DNA of 64,000 bases from Tamaricihabitans halophyticus (GTDB lineage: Bacteria; Actinomycetota; Actinomycetes; Mycobacteriales; Pseudonocardiaceae): NCBI RefSeq assembly GCF_004340875.1, contig NZ_SLXQ01000007.1, positions 62,001-126,000 on the forward strand, written 5' to 3'. Of this stretch, positions 10,704-19,898 are shown in pieces (within the stretch, counting starts at the first letter, position 1; every line of letters starts with the position of its first letter). A program made the position numbers and the translations under genes. A model generated the notes under the pieces. It saw nothing but the letters and a program-made list of their open reading frames with translations. It had not been told where the DNA came from and did no database searches.

Positions 10704-12425
10704 TTAGGCCTGGGCGCGGAAGATACCCCAGGCCAGATTGTTGGTGTTGCCACCATCGACCCAGTTTCGCAGGCCGGTTTTCATCCTGGACAGGTACTGG
10801 TCACTGACCTGCTTGCTGATCTCTGGCTCTCGCTGCTCGGTCTCGGCCAGTACTCGCCCGTAGTGGGTCGGGAGTTGCGGAGTGTGATCGTCGAAGTCGA
10901 CGGTCTTCATGCCCAGCCGGTTCAGCTCCTTCCGGTAGAAACCGGGGGAGCCCATGCTGTCCAGATGCAGGCGATCCAGGATCGGCTGCAGCGCTTGCTT
11001 GCCAACTCCGTCTGCCGCCATCGGGTCGGTGAAGATGAGTTCGCCACCGCTACAGAGCACTCGGGTGACCTCTTCGAGAACGCGAACCCGGTCGCCACTG
11101 TGTAGGAAGGCGTCCTGGGACCACACCACGTCGAAGCTGTTGTCCTGCAGCGGAATGTCCTCAAACGACCCGTCGACCACCTCGATGAGCTCGCTCAAAC
11201 CCTGTTGGGCGGACATCTGCCGGTTCCGGTCGTTCTCGACTTCGCTGAGGTTCAGGCAGGTCACCTTGCAACCGTACGTTTTGGCCAGATACCTGGCCGC
11301 GCCGCCGTAGCCCGCTCCGACATCGAGAACGCGGGTGTCCGGCGTGATCGTGACCTTGCTGGCCATGGTCTCGACGGTACGCCTGCTCGCCGACTTGATG
11401 TCCTCTTTTGGCGTTTCGTACAGGCCGACGTGGATGTCCTCGCCACCCCAGATGGAGAAGTAGAAGTTGTCCGCGTCGTGGGAGTTGTAGTACTCCCGCG
11501 CGGTCTGCACGGCGACCGAATACGTATCGGCGAACTCTTGATCGGTGCGATAGTGCTTTTCGGCTACATGGACAAAGAAGTCGGGCTCGTCATCCGAGTA
11601 GCTGTCCTGGAAATCGCCGTAAGTGTCGATTCGCTGGAAACCGACTTCCCGCAAAAGGCGGCGCACGTAGTCTTTCCGCAGCGGGAACATGTTGAGGTGA
11701 TACTGCGATTTGTCCGGGAAACTGTAGCGGAATCGCGCGAGGCCGTCGTCCAGATACTCTGGCTCGGCGGTTACTTCGTCGCCGCAGTAGTAATAGGTGT
11801 GTTTTGTGCTGAAGCCGTTGTCGAGAATAGAATCGTAGTTGCGCTGATCGATGATCAGGATTCCGTCGTGCTTGAGCATGGCGTAGAACTCGGCAAGTGT
11901 TTTCCGGCGGTCGCGCTCGGAGAACAAGTGAGTGAAGGAGTTGCCGAGGCAAATGATCGCGTCGTACTCGCCGTGCACGTCGCGGTTGAGCCACCGCCAG
12001 TCGGCGTGCACGGTCCGTAGGATGTGCCCGCCGTAGGACTGGCCGTTCTCGAACGCCTTGGCCAGCATGTCGGCGCTGCCGTCCACGCTGACCGTCTCAA
12101 AGCCTTCCTCGAGTAGCCGCACCGAGTGGAAGCCAGTTCCGGTGGCCGCGTCGAGTACCGACTTGACGCCACGCGATTTGAGTAGATCTATGAAGAATCG
12201 CCCTTCGCTTTCGTAGCGCTTCTTCCAGTCAATGAGGTCGTCCCATTTCTCGACGAACCCCTTGACGTATTCATGTGTATAATGATCGGTATCGCGTACC
12301 GCCAATGGGTCATCGCCGAATTCTTGATTCGGATGGGCCGCGATTACCTGCTCTCCGGTGCCGGGTTCAGGAGATGACGCATCGGTTGCTCCGGTGCGGG
12401 AGCTGCCTTTGCTGGAATTGCTCAT
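10704..12425 (-). CDS. gsdmt: Fused glycine/sarcosine/dimethylglycine N-methyltransferase (betaine synthesis)
   Basis: Two SAM-dependent methyltransferase domains in one 573-residue chain. The N-terminal half (about 40-290) has SAM motif VLDAATGTG (90-98) and resembles glycine/sarcosine methyltransferase. The C-terminal half (about 300-573) has SAM motif VLDVGAGYGG (366-375) and resembles sarcosine/dimethylglycine methyltransferase. The same fusion is known in Actinopolyspora halophila, where it makes betaine from glycine by three methylations. The ATG at 12425 has GGAGAGG six bases upstream. It heads the metK-adoK-metH-ahcY cluster, which regenerates its cosubstrate. The coding sequence looks somewhat AT-richer than its neighbours. 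Osmotic induction is inferred. Confidence 0.93.
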   Translation of the reverse strand: MSNSSKGSSRTGATDASSPEPGTGEQVIAAHPNQEFGDDPLAVRDTDHYTHEYVKGFVEKWDDLIDWKKRYESEGRFFIDLLKSRGVKSVLDAATGTGFHSVRLLEEGFETVSVDGSADMLAKAFENGQSYGGHILRTVHADWRWLNRDVHGEYDAIICLGNSFTHLFSERDRRKTLAEFYAMLKHDGILIIDQRNYDSILDNGFSTKHTYYYCGDEVTAEPEYLDDGLARFRYSFPDKSQYHLNMFPLRKDYVRRLLREVGFQRIDTYGDFQDSYSDDEPDFFVHVAEKHYRTDQEFADTYSVAVQTAREYYNSHDADNFYFSIWGGEDIHVGLYETPKEDIKSASRRTVETMASKVTITPDTRVLDVGAGYGGAARYLAKTYGCKVTCLNLSEVENDRNRQMSAQQGLSELIEVVDGSFEDIPLQDNSFDVVWSQDAFLHSGDRVRVLEEVTRVLCSGGELIFTDPMAADGVGKQALQPILDRLHLDSMGSPGFYRKELNRLGMKTVDFDDHTPQLPTHYGRVLAETEQREPEISKQVSDQYLSRMKTGLRNWVDGGNTNNLAWGIFRAQA

Positions 12426-12652
12426 CGTGTCCTCTCCAAGCCTTGCGTGGCTTCCTCGTACCGCCGCATGATCGCCTGGTCGACCTGCCTAATTGTGCAG
12501 GCCGACGCTGGGCCGCGGGTCGTGTGCTCGCAGGCGGGACCACCGAATTGGTCCGCCTGCCGCGCGCCGGTGCGCGTTCCGCCACGAAAATCACCGCGAT
12601 GCTCTGGCGGCCTCGTCCATGCGTTCCGTGCTGCCTAACGAGTCGCCATTAG

Positions 12653-12681
12653 TTCTTATCGCCTTTACGGAGAAGAGTCAA
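12653..12681 (-). promoter_or_regulatory. Candidate gsdmt promoter
   Basis: On the minus strand, TTGACT (12681-12676) is followed after 17 bases by TAAGAA (12658-12653), a poor -10. If real it gives a leader of about 220 bases before gsdmt. The position inside the AT-rich block fits, but the -10 is weak and another sigma factor may be used. Confidence 0.3.
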
Positions 12682-13396
12682 ACTTCGTAACAATGGGTAA
12701 CTCTGTGCGGGACCAAGAGTATGACGAAATATTGATAGTTCCGCAGATTGCAAGTTCGTAAAGAATGGTATTTCTGAGTGACGTGGAACTCATCGATCTT
12801 TATTTTTGATGTGAGACCACCTAAGATGGGCGGATTCTCCAAATTGATGTTGCACGGGGTAAGCGCTTAATCCTGCTGGGCGACGGCCGCGATTGCCGGT
12901 TTCCCAGGACGCGGGTGTGGTTGCCGCCGGCGAAGTCGACCGGCGCTCCCCGTTGGCATAATGCCAGGTAGGTACGGCGTTTCGATTCCGGATTGGCTGT
13001 CGGCAGGGCGATGTGCCGCACTGATTGGAAGCGGCCAAGCGGACAGCGCCCATCGTCGGGTCAACGCCAACACCCGTTGTAACGGGGCCGCGTAGGTAAT
13101 GTCGTCGCCGAGCCCCGTGGCATTACACGCCTTTTCGCAAACTCGTCAACCTGAGCGGGCCCGGCGTGTCGTGTGTTCGATTATTACCCTGGGTGGAGCA
13201 TTCTCGGATGGTATGCCGGCCGGATCATTCGGCGCCGATCGCGCCGCGTCGTGTCGAAGCGCGATGCGCGGAGTACCGGGTCGACGGTGGCCGCGTCGCC
13301 GAGCTCCGAGGCTCGGCCGGCTTTGGCGCGATGTCGCATATACGGAAACGGGGTATAAGCATCCGTTGATGGCGCTGGCCTCGATGCGGGCTGCGG

Positions 13397-13408
13397 TACC
13401 CTTGGATA
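13397..13408 (+). promoter_or_regulatory. Possible CsoR operator
   Basis: TACCC and GGATA form an imperfect dyad with a two-base centre 25 bases before the csoR start, recalling the GC-rich TACCC/GGGTA operators of CsoR proteins. One arm mismatches and the site is short. Confidence 0.25.
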
Positions 13409-13432
13409 AGCGAGTTTTCGAAAGGGTGGCGC

Positions 13433-13714
13433 ATGACCGGCTACGGCAACGACAGAGAAGCCTATCTGAAGCGACTGCGGCGGATCGAGGGGCAGATCCG
13501 CGGTCTGCAGCGGATGGTTGAGCAGGACAAGTACTGCATCGACATCCTGACGCAGGTATCGGCCGCGACCAAGGCGCTGCAGTCGTTCTCTCTCGAGCTA
13601 CTCGACGAGCACCTGGGTACCTGTGTGGTGGACGCCGCGGCTCAAGGTGGCGACGAGGCCGCCGCCAAGGTGAGCGAGGCCTCGGCGGCGATTGCCAGAC
13701 TCGTGCGTTCCTGA
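13433..13714 (+). CDS. csoR: CsoR-type copper-sensing repressor
   Basis: A 93-residue all-helical repressor of the CsoR/RcnR family. The family core RLRRIEGQIRGLQRMVE is followed by Cys35, His60 and Cys64, the C-H-C pattern that binds Cu(I) in Mycobacterium tuberculosis CsoR at Cys36, His61 and Cys65. The His argues against a persulfide-sensing CstR. The ATG at 13433 has AAAGGGTGG upstream. No copper ATPase or chaperone gene is next to it in this window, so it may regulate itself and distant genes. The convergent neighbour is a SulP transporter. Confidence 0.88.
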   Translation: MTGYGNDREAYLKRLRRIEGQIRGLQRMVEQDKYCIDILTQVSAATKALQSFSLELLDEHLGTCVVDAAAQGGDEAAAKVSEASAAIARLVRS

Positions 13715-13749
13715 GGCGCATGACAGGACGGGAGCTGGCTGCGTACTGA

Positions 13750-15330
13750 TCAGGTCGACGCGGTATCGGGGGCCGCGGTGTTCGACCCCGGGGATACCGA
13801 CCTGGCGGTCGCGTCGTCCCGCAGCACCTTGCGCACGAGGCGCTCAGCGCTTGGCGCGATCCCGGCGAAACGGCAGGGCATCCCTTCGCCCGCGACCCGG
13901 TCGAGGACGTTGCGCAGCACGAGCACCGCGGTGAGGTCCAGCCGGCCGACCCGATCCAGGTGCAGTACCAGTTCACCGGCATCGGGTTGCGCCGCGAGTG
14001 CGGCACGCAGCTTGCGCTCTACCTCGGGTGCCGAGCCGAAATACAGCACGCCGTGTAGTTGGATGTGCAGCTCCTGGCCACGACGCCAGCTGTCGATGTC
14101 CACGCGGAACTCCCGCCACAGATGCACCGCGATCGCGAGCCCAACGCCGACGAGCACCGCGAGCTCCACCCGTGGCGCAAGCAGCAGCGTCAGTATCAGC
14201 GTCGGCACGGCAACGCCGAACTGGGGGAGGGACCATCGCCAGTACTCGCGGAACGGTCGAATCTCGACGAGTGAGATGGCGGCGGCGATCACCAATCCGG
14301 CGAGCACCGCGGTGGGCAGGGTGCTCAGCAGTGGGGCGAGCGGCAGCAGAACCAGCACCCAGAGCCCGGTGAACACGGCGCTCCAGCGGCTGGTCGCGCC
14401 GGAAAGCCGGTTCAGTGCCGTACGGGAGAACGATCCGCCGACGGAGTAGCCGGAAAGCAGTCCGGAAGCAAGGTTGGCCGCGCCCTGGCCGACGAACTCG
14501 CGGTTGGCGTTCCACGGTTCGTCGTCCTGCGCCGCGTAACGGCGGGCGATCGCCGCTGGCTCGGCGAAACCGACGAGCGCGATCACCACCGCGGGTATCA
14601 GCAGGGCGCCAACCGAGGCCCACGGCAGGTCCAGCGATGGCAGTGGCAGGCCGCCGGAGATCGCGCCGACCTGGGCGCCGCCGAACCCGGTCGCACCGAG
14701 TATGACCCCCGCCACGGTGGCCAACAGTGCACCGGGAAACAACGCGTGCAACTTACGGCCGCCGAGCAGGATCGCGATCGTACTGAGCCCAAGCAGGACC
14801 GGTCCGAGTTGCCATTGGTCGACAGCGGTTATCGCAAGCCAGCCACCGACCAGCGGGTTGTCCGCGCCCGCCGAGACCCCGAGCAGGGTGGGCAACTGAG
14901 ACGCGACGATCAGCATCGCGGCGCCCACGGTAAAGCCGGCCACCACCGGTTGGGACATCAAATACGAAAGTGCCCCGCCGCGAAGCAGGCCAAGCAGCAC
15001 TCGGATGATGCCCACCAGGATCGCCAGCAGTGCGGCATGTGCCGCGTACTCGGCGGTTCCCGTGGCCATCAACGGTGCGAGCGCGCCGAGGGTGAGCAAG
15101 CTGGTGAGCGCGACTGGGCCGGATTGGAGATACCTGGACGAGCCGGCGATCGCCGCGATGGCGGGGGCCGCGGCCGCGGTGAACAGTCCTCGTTCCGGCG
15201 GGACGCCGGCCAGCTCCGCGTAGGCGAGCGACTGCGGTATCAGCACCAGTGCCACGCTCGGTCCAGCGAGCAGGTCCCCGCGGCTGGGCCAGGTCGGCGC
15301 CGTTCGGCTCGGAAGCCACCGAAGCCGCAT
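13750..15330 (-). CDS. SulP-family anion transporter with STAS domain
   Basis: A 526-residue membrane protein. Residues from about 20 to 400 hold ten or more hydrophobic segments. It shows the SulP features LIPQSLAYAELAGVPPERGL near the N-terminus and EFVGQGAANLASGLLSGYSVGGSFSRTALN in the middle. A STAS domain follows (about 415-505). SulP proteins move sulfate, bicarbonate or other anions; the substrate is not readable from the sequence. It lies 126 bases downstream of the LysR gene on the same strand, which may control it. It is separate from the SulP-carbonic anhydrase fusion at 17.5 kb and lacks an enzyme domain. Confidence 0.88.
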   Translation of the reverse strand: MRLRWLPSRTAPTWPSRGDLLAGPSVALVLIPQSLAYAELAGVPPERGLFTAAAAPAIAAIAGSSRYLQSGPVALTSLLTLGALAPLMATGTAEYAAHAALLAILVGIIRVLLGLLRGGALSYLMSQPVVAGFTVGAAMLIVASQLPTLLGVSAGADNPLVGGWLAITAVDQWQLGPVLLGLSTIAILLGGRKLHALFPGALLATVAGVILGATGFGGAQVGAISGGLPLPSLDLPWASVGALLIPAVVIALVGFAEPAAIARRYAAQDDEPWNANREFVGQGAANLASGLLSGYSVGGSFSRTALNRLSGATSRWSAVFTGLWVLVLLPLAPLLSTLPTAVLAGLVIAAAISLVEIRPFREYWRWSLPQFGVAVPTLILTLLLAPRVELAVLVGVGLAIAVHLWREFRVDIDSWRRGQELHIQLHGVLYFGSAPEVERKLRAALAAQPDAGELVLHLDRVGRLDLTAVLVLRNVLDRVAGEGMPCRFAGIAPSAERLVRKVLRDDATARSVSPGSNTAAPDTAST

Positions 15331-15456
15331 GCGCGCTGCCTCCCCGTATCCGGTACGCCGCAGCGCGGAGCAAGGCGCCCGAACTGCTCCTATAACTCGT
15401 ACGGTAGGTCCGGATTCGGAAACCTGTCCGCATCGCCGTGTCTTGGTATGCCAAAG

Positions 15457-16395
15457 TCAGACTTTGGACCCAGTCGTCTCCGTGGTTGGTGCTTCGCTGG
15501 CGCCCACGACGGCGATCACGTCCCGTAGCGCCCCGGTGGGCTGCCGGCCGGTGGGCCACACCATCCGGAGGGTGCGGTGTAGGTCGACTCCTTCGACCGG
15601 GACGCCGACGAGCCGGTGTGCGGCAAGATCCTCGGCGACCGCGAGTGAGCTGAGTACCGCGGGGCCGGCGCCCGCCTCGACGGCCGACTTGATCGCTGCG
15701 GTGGAGGAGAGCTCGAACAACGGTGCGGCGAGTTCGCCGTGCGCGCCGAGTACCTCTTCAAGCGTATAGCGGGTGCCGGAGCCCGGTTCGCGGTGTACGA
15801 GCGAAGTGTTCGCAAGTGTGGCCGCGCTGACCGGCCGGCGGCGCCGAGCCCAGGGGTGTCCCGGCGCGACCACCACGCGCAGCTCGTCGATGCCGACCGT
15901 GCGGGCAGAGAGCCCGTCCGGAAGGTTGGGGCCTTCCACGAAACCCACGTCCACCTCGCCGTCCAGCACAAGCTGCGCGACCTGCGCCGAGTTCGCGACC
16001 TGCAGTGACACCGCGACCTGCGGATGTCTCCTGCGTAGTTCCACAAGCCAGGACGGCACCAGGTACTCGGCGATGGTCATACTGGCAGCCACCCGGATCC
16101 GGCTGTTTCGTTCCGCGCGTAGTGCTGCCACGCCAGTGTCCAGTGCGGAAGCCGCGCGAATCACGTCACGTGCCCAATCGGCGACCACGGCGCCCTCCGG
16201 GGTGAGGTGCGAGCCACGCGGAGAACGTTCGATCAGGGACAGGCCGACGAGGCGTTCGAGGTAGCGGATGCGCGAGCCGGCGGCTGGCTGGGAGATTCCG
16301 TGCTCCTTCGCGGCTTGCCCGAGGCTGCCCAGCCTGGCGACGCTCAGCAGCAGCTCCAAGGCGCTGAGCTCGGGCATTCGCGCGGAAAGCGGCAT
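15457..16395 (-). CDS. LysR-family transcriptional regulator
   Basis: A 312-residue regulator with an N-terminal winged helix-turn-helix (LGSLGQAAKEHGISQPAAGSRIRYLE, about residues 21-46) and a C-terminal ligand-binding domain of the periplasmic-binding fold. Starts at 16395 or 16377 are both possible; neither has a strong ribosome binding site. It sits between the broken LysE exporter gene upstream and the SulP gene downstream, all on the minus strand. LysR proteins usually control neighbours, so either transporter is a plausible target. The effector is unknown. Confidence 0.88.
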   Translation of the reverse strand: MPLSARMPELSALELLLSVARLGSLGQAAKEHGISQPAAGSRIRYLERLVGLSLIERSPRGSHLTPEGAVVADWARDVIRAASALDTGVAALRAERNSRIRVAASMTIAEYLVPSWLVELRRRHPQVAVSLQVANSAQVAQLVLDGEVDVGFVEGPNLPDGLSARTVGIDELRVVVAPGHPWARRRRPVSAATLANTSLVHREPGSGTRYTLEEVLGAHGELAAPLFELSSTAAIKSAVEAGAGPAVLSSLAVAEDLAAHRLVGVPVEGVDLHRTLRMVWPTGRQPTGALRDVIAVVGASEAPTTETTGSKV

Positions 16396-16470
16396 TCGCG
16401 CGAGTCTAGTCGACCTCGACGTGGCTTCCGCCGGCCCGATGTCACTGGCGCGCCATCGCGCGCCGCGTGA

Positions 16471-17108
16471 TCAGTTGGTGCCGTCATCCACGGCGAGGCG
16501 GATCGCGAGGCCGCCGAACACGGCCGCACAGAGCCGGTCGATCCAACGCCGTACCTGCGGTCGGCGGATGAGCAGATCGGACAGTCGGCCCGCGGTGAAA
16601 CCCGCCGTGGCGTCCACGGCTATGCCGATAGCGATGAAAACCCCGCCGAGGGTGAGTAGCTGCAGGCTGATCGGCCAGCTCGCGTTGATGTTGGTGAACT
16701 GCGGGATGAAGGCCAGATAGAAGAACAGAACCTTGGGTTGGCCAGGTTGGTCAGCACCGCGAGCGCGAAAACCTTGCGCAACGACCGGGCGGGCTGAGCG
16801 GTGAGCGTTGGGTCCGCAGTAGACATTGACGAGCGCCAGGTGGCGATCGCGAGGTAGAGCAGGAAGCCGACCCCGAACAGGCGGACGATATCCATCGCCA
16901 CCGGCATGGTGTGCAGCAACACGCTCAACCCCAGCGCGGCCGCGACGGTGTGCACGGCGAGCCCGGCCGACATTCCGCAGGCGGCGACGACACCGGCACG
17001 TGGTCCGCCGGAAAGTCCGTTGGCCAGTACATAGAACAGGTCAGGCCCGGGGGCGATACTGAGCAGCGTCACGGTGGCCATGAAGGCGAAAAGCAGGGCG
17101 ATGTCCAT
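16471..17108 (-). pseudogene. LysE/RhtB-family exporter, frameshifted
   Basis: The N-terminal part (MDIALLFAFMATVTLLSIAPGPD...) is a clear LysE/RhtB amino-acid exporter with PGPD motif and hydrophobic segments. At the NP-K-V-L position the frame breaks: a run of four C would read NPKVLFFYLAF, but only three are present (plus-strand GGG at 16735-16737). Restoring one base gives a full-length protein of about 212 residues ending at 16471. The ATG at 17108 follows GGGAGGAGG closely and fits the family start better than the upstream ATG at 17126. The break is either a real mutation or a homopolymer sequencing error. Confidence 0.8.
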
Positions 17109-17531
17109 GGCCTCCTCCCAGATCATTCAGTGCCCGCGCGCTTCTCGCCGGCGGTTCGTGCGCAACTGGCGACTTTAGCGCGGCAGCGTCGCGGGAAGGA
17201 TGCACGACGCGATCACGTGAACAGTTTTCGTATTGGTCGGACCTCAATGCAACCATCAGCTTAGTGAACTTCCGGAAAATATTTGAACTCTGGACGGTCC
17301 ACAATGGAGTTGAATCGTTAACTCGGCGGACACGGAGCGGATACAGGTGTGTCAGATGATCACTCCATGGTGGGAAATGTGATCACAGTCGAGATTGGTG
17401 GGAACTTGTTTACCGAACTCGCGCGTTGATCATCAGGCATGGCGCTGAGTGTCATCGTTCAGTCACTGAGTGTCAGACATCGCGCCGCCTTTAACGCTCA
17501 CGAATGACCATAGCTTCCACAAAGGACCCTT
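17109..17531. promoter_or_regulatory. Divergent intergenic region with spaced direct repeat
   Basis: Separates the LysE gene (minus) from the SulP-carbonic anhydrase gene (plus). It contains two copies of CTGAGTGTCA (17445-17454 and 17466-17475) exactly 21 bases apart, two helical turns, 57 bases before the downstream ATG. AAAGGAC precedes that ATG. The repeat is a plausible regulator-binding site; no other gene was seen. Confidence 0.35.
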
Positions 17532-19832
17532 ATGGCTAACCCGTCTGCATCTCCGCCAACTGGCATGCGCGAGCGTGCCAGGAGCTGGATTACGCAAGAC
17601 CTGCGGTACGACGTACCCGCATCTCTCGTTGTCTTCCTCGTCGCGATTCCGCTATCGCTCGGCATCGCGGTGGCTTCCGGAGCTCCGGTAACCGCCGGTT
17701 TGATCGCGGCCGCGGTCGGCGGGATCATCGCCGGCGCGCTCGGTGGCTCGGCGCTGCAGGTGAGTGGCCCGGCAGCGGGCCTGACCGTCATCGTTGCTGG
17801 TTTGGTTCAGCAGTTCGGCTGGGCCGTGACCTGCGCGATCACCGTGGCGGCTGGACTGTTGCAGATCCTGCTCGGGATGAGCAGGGTCGCCCGCGCCGCG
17901 CTGGCGATCTCGCCGACCGTGGTGCACGCGATGCTCGCCGGCATCGGGCTGACGATTGTGCTTGGCCAGCTACACGTACTGCTCGGCGGCAGTGCGGAGA
18001 GCGACCCCATCCAGAATGTGCTCGACCTGCCGAGTCAGCTGCTGAATCTGCACGGCACGGCCGCGTATCTCGGCCTCGCGGTTATCGCGATCCTACTTGT
18101 CTGGCCACGCATGCCCGCGAAGATCCGGGCGATTCCCGGTCCGCTCGTCGCGGTGATCGGGGTGACCCTTGTCGCGGAGCTGGTGTCCGCCAACGTTGAT
18201 CGAGTGGCGCTGCCTGGCTCGGTGCTCGATGCGATCACGCTGCCCGAGCTGCCGAGCAACGCGTGGGGTGCGGTGCTGCTCGGCGTCTTCACCATGACCA
18301 TCATCGCGAGCGTGGAGAGCCTGCTCTCCGCCGTCGCGGTGGACAAGATGCGGCCGGAAAAAAAGGCGAACCTCGATCGTGAACTCGTCGGCCAGGGTGC
18401 CGCGAACACCGTATCCGGCATGCTCGGCGGGCTGCCGGTGACCGGCGTCATCGTGCGCAGCGCGACAAATGTGCGCGCGGGCGCGCGGACCAAGGCTTCC
18501 GCGATCTTGCACGGCGTATGGGTGGTTGCCTTCGCGCTCCTACTGGTCGACCTGATCGAACGGATTCCGATGGCGGTGCTCGCCGGGTTGCTTGTCGTCA
18601 TCGGCATGCAGTTGGTCAAGCTTGCCGACATCAAGACCGCGCTGGCCGGCGGCGAATTCCTTGTGTATGTCGCGACCGTGCTCGGTGTGCTTGCGCTGAA
18701 CTTGCTCGAAGGCGTGCTGATCGGTCTCGCCCTTTCCGTGCTGCTGATGCTGCGCAGGGTCGTCTGGGCCCAGGTACGGGCCGAACGAGCGGAACGGACC
18801 CATCCGGACGCGCCCGAGCACTGGATCGTGGTCGTCGAAGGGACGCTGAGCTTCCTGTCGATCCCACGGCTTTCCCGGGTGCTTGGCAAGGTGCCGGCGC
18901 GTAGTTTCGTCGAGTTGGAACTTGTCGTCGACTTCCTCGACCATGCCGCCTACGAGCATCTCACCGTATGGAAACGGCAACACGAAGCCGCCGGCGGCAG
19001 CGTGCTCGTCGACGAGGTGGGGTTGGCATCCTTCTCCGGTGCCGAATCAGCCACACGGAAACCACTGGGCCGGGTGCTACCGAGGTGGTTCTCCCCGTGG
19101 TCGAGCTGGCAGGCGGCCACCGGAGGCAAGGAGCTCGAGGTACTGCCGCCCGCGCTGCGCCCGCTGGTGACTGGCGTACGGGACTACCACCGCAGGTCGG
19201 CGCCGCTCATGCGGGACATGTTTTCCGATCTGCGCGACGGGCAGAACCCCCATGCGCTGTTCCTTACCTGCGCTGATTCCCGGGTCGTACCCAATGTCAT
19301 CACCAGCAGCGGGCCAGGTGACCTGTTCACGGTTCGCAACATCGGGAACCTCGTGCCGCCACCGGCGGAGCCGGCAAGCGCCTCGGTGCTCGCGCCGGTG
19401 CATTTCGCCGTGGAGCAGCTGGGCGTTTCGACGGTCCTGGTCTGTGGCCATTCCGGCTGTGGCGCGATGAGCGGGCTGATCGCGGGCGCGGGCGATCAGG
19501 AGGGTCCGGTCGGGGATTGGCTCCGCTGGGGCGTACCCAGCCTGGAAGCCATGCGCACCGGACATCCGGTCAGCACGGCCGCCGCGGCCGATGGCTGGTC
19601 CGAAGTGGACCAGTTGGCGATGGTCAACGTCGTGACACAGGTTCGGATGCTGGCACAACTGCCGATCGTGCGCGGTGAAGCCGAGAGCCAGCCGATCCGG
19701 GTCGTCGGCTTGTTCTTCGATATCGCGAGTGCCCAGCTGTTGATCCTGAACGAGGAGCAGGATCGCTTCGTGGCCATGCCGGGAGGCGAGGCGCGGCGAC
19801 TGAACCTCGCCGTCGAAGGCGAGCCGAGCTAG
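17532..19832 (+). CDS. SulP transporter fused to beta-carbonic anhydrase
   Basis: A 766-residue fusion. Residues about 25-410 form the SulP membrane domain (VGGIIAGALGGSALQVSGP, ELVGQGAANTVSGMLGGLPVTG). A STAS-like domain covers about 430-505. A beta-carbonic anhydrase follows from about 545, with zinc ligands Cys580, His640 and Cys643 and the Asp582-Arg584 dyad (CADSR; CGHSGCGA). Similar fusions occur in mycobacteria (Rv3273 type). The arrangement suggests uptake of bicarbonate, or of another anion, coupled to CO2/bicarbonate conversion; transport has not been shown here. All catalytic residues appear intact. Confidence 0.92.
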   Translation: MANPSASPPTGMRERARSWITQDLRYDVPASLVVFLVAIPLSLGIAVASGAPVTAGLIAAAVGGIIAGALGGSALQVSGPAAGLTVIVAGLVQQFGWAVTCAITVAAGLLQILLGMSRVARAALAISPTVVHAMLAGIGLTIVLGQLHVLLGGSAESDPIQNVLDLPSQLLNLHGTAAYLGLAVIAILLVWPRMPAKIRAIPGPLVAVIGVTLVAELVSANVDRVALPGSVLDAITLPELPSNAWGAVLLGVFTMTIIASVESLLSAVAVDKMRPEKKANLDRELVGQGAANTVSGMLGGLPVTGVIVRSATNVRAGARTKASAILHGVWVVAFALLLVDLIERIPMAVLAGLLVVIGMQLVKLADIKTALAGGEFLVYVATVLGVLALNLLEGVLIGLALSVLLMLRRVVWAQVRAERAERTHPDAPEHWIVVVEGTLSFLSIPRLSRVLGKVPARSFVELELVVDFLDHAAYEHLTVWKRQHEAAGGSVLVDEVGLASFSGAESATRKPLGRVLPRWFSPWSSWQAATGGKELEVLPPALRPLVTGVRDYHRRSAPLMRDMFSDLRDGQNPHALFLTCADSRVVPNVITSSGPGDLFTVRNIGNLVPPPAEPASASVLAPVHFAVEQLGVSTVLVCGHSGCGAMSGLIAGAGDQEGPVGDWLRWGVPSLEAMRTGHPVSTAAAADGWSEVDQLAMVNVVTQVRMLAQLPIVRGEAESQPIRVVGLFFDIASAQLLILNEEQDRFVAMPGGEARRLNLAVEGEPS

Positions 19833-19858
19833 CAAGCTCGTTCTTGTCGAGAGGTGCG

Positions 19859-19898
19859 GCAGCGGCAGCAGACGGGCGAGTCCCACACCTGCCGCTGC
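19859..19898 (+). terminator. Hairpin after the SulP-carbonic anhydrase gene
   Basis: A perfect 10-bp inverted repeat (19859-19868 with 19889-19898), 27 bases beyond the stop. No T run follows, as is common in high-GC actinomycetes. The next 260 bases up to the riboswitch show no gene. Confidence 0.45.

Larger units (their letters stand above)
12426..13432. other. Long region without a convincing gene
   Basis: About 1 kb between the divergent gsdmt and csoR genes. Reading frames here are short, overlapping and lack recognisable protein features or good ribosome binding sites. The part from about 12640 to 12860 is clearly AT-richer than the flanks and probably holds the promoter and control sites of gsdmt. 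The csoR promoter should lie near 13350-13430. A degraded gene cannot be excluded. Confidence 0.5.

Noticed and set aside
13146-14006. 286-codon minus-strand frame across csoR and the SulP 3' end
   Set aside because: It covers two real genes in other frames and is Arg/Pro/Ser-rich, as expected of a shadow.
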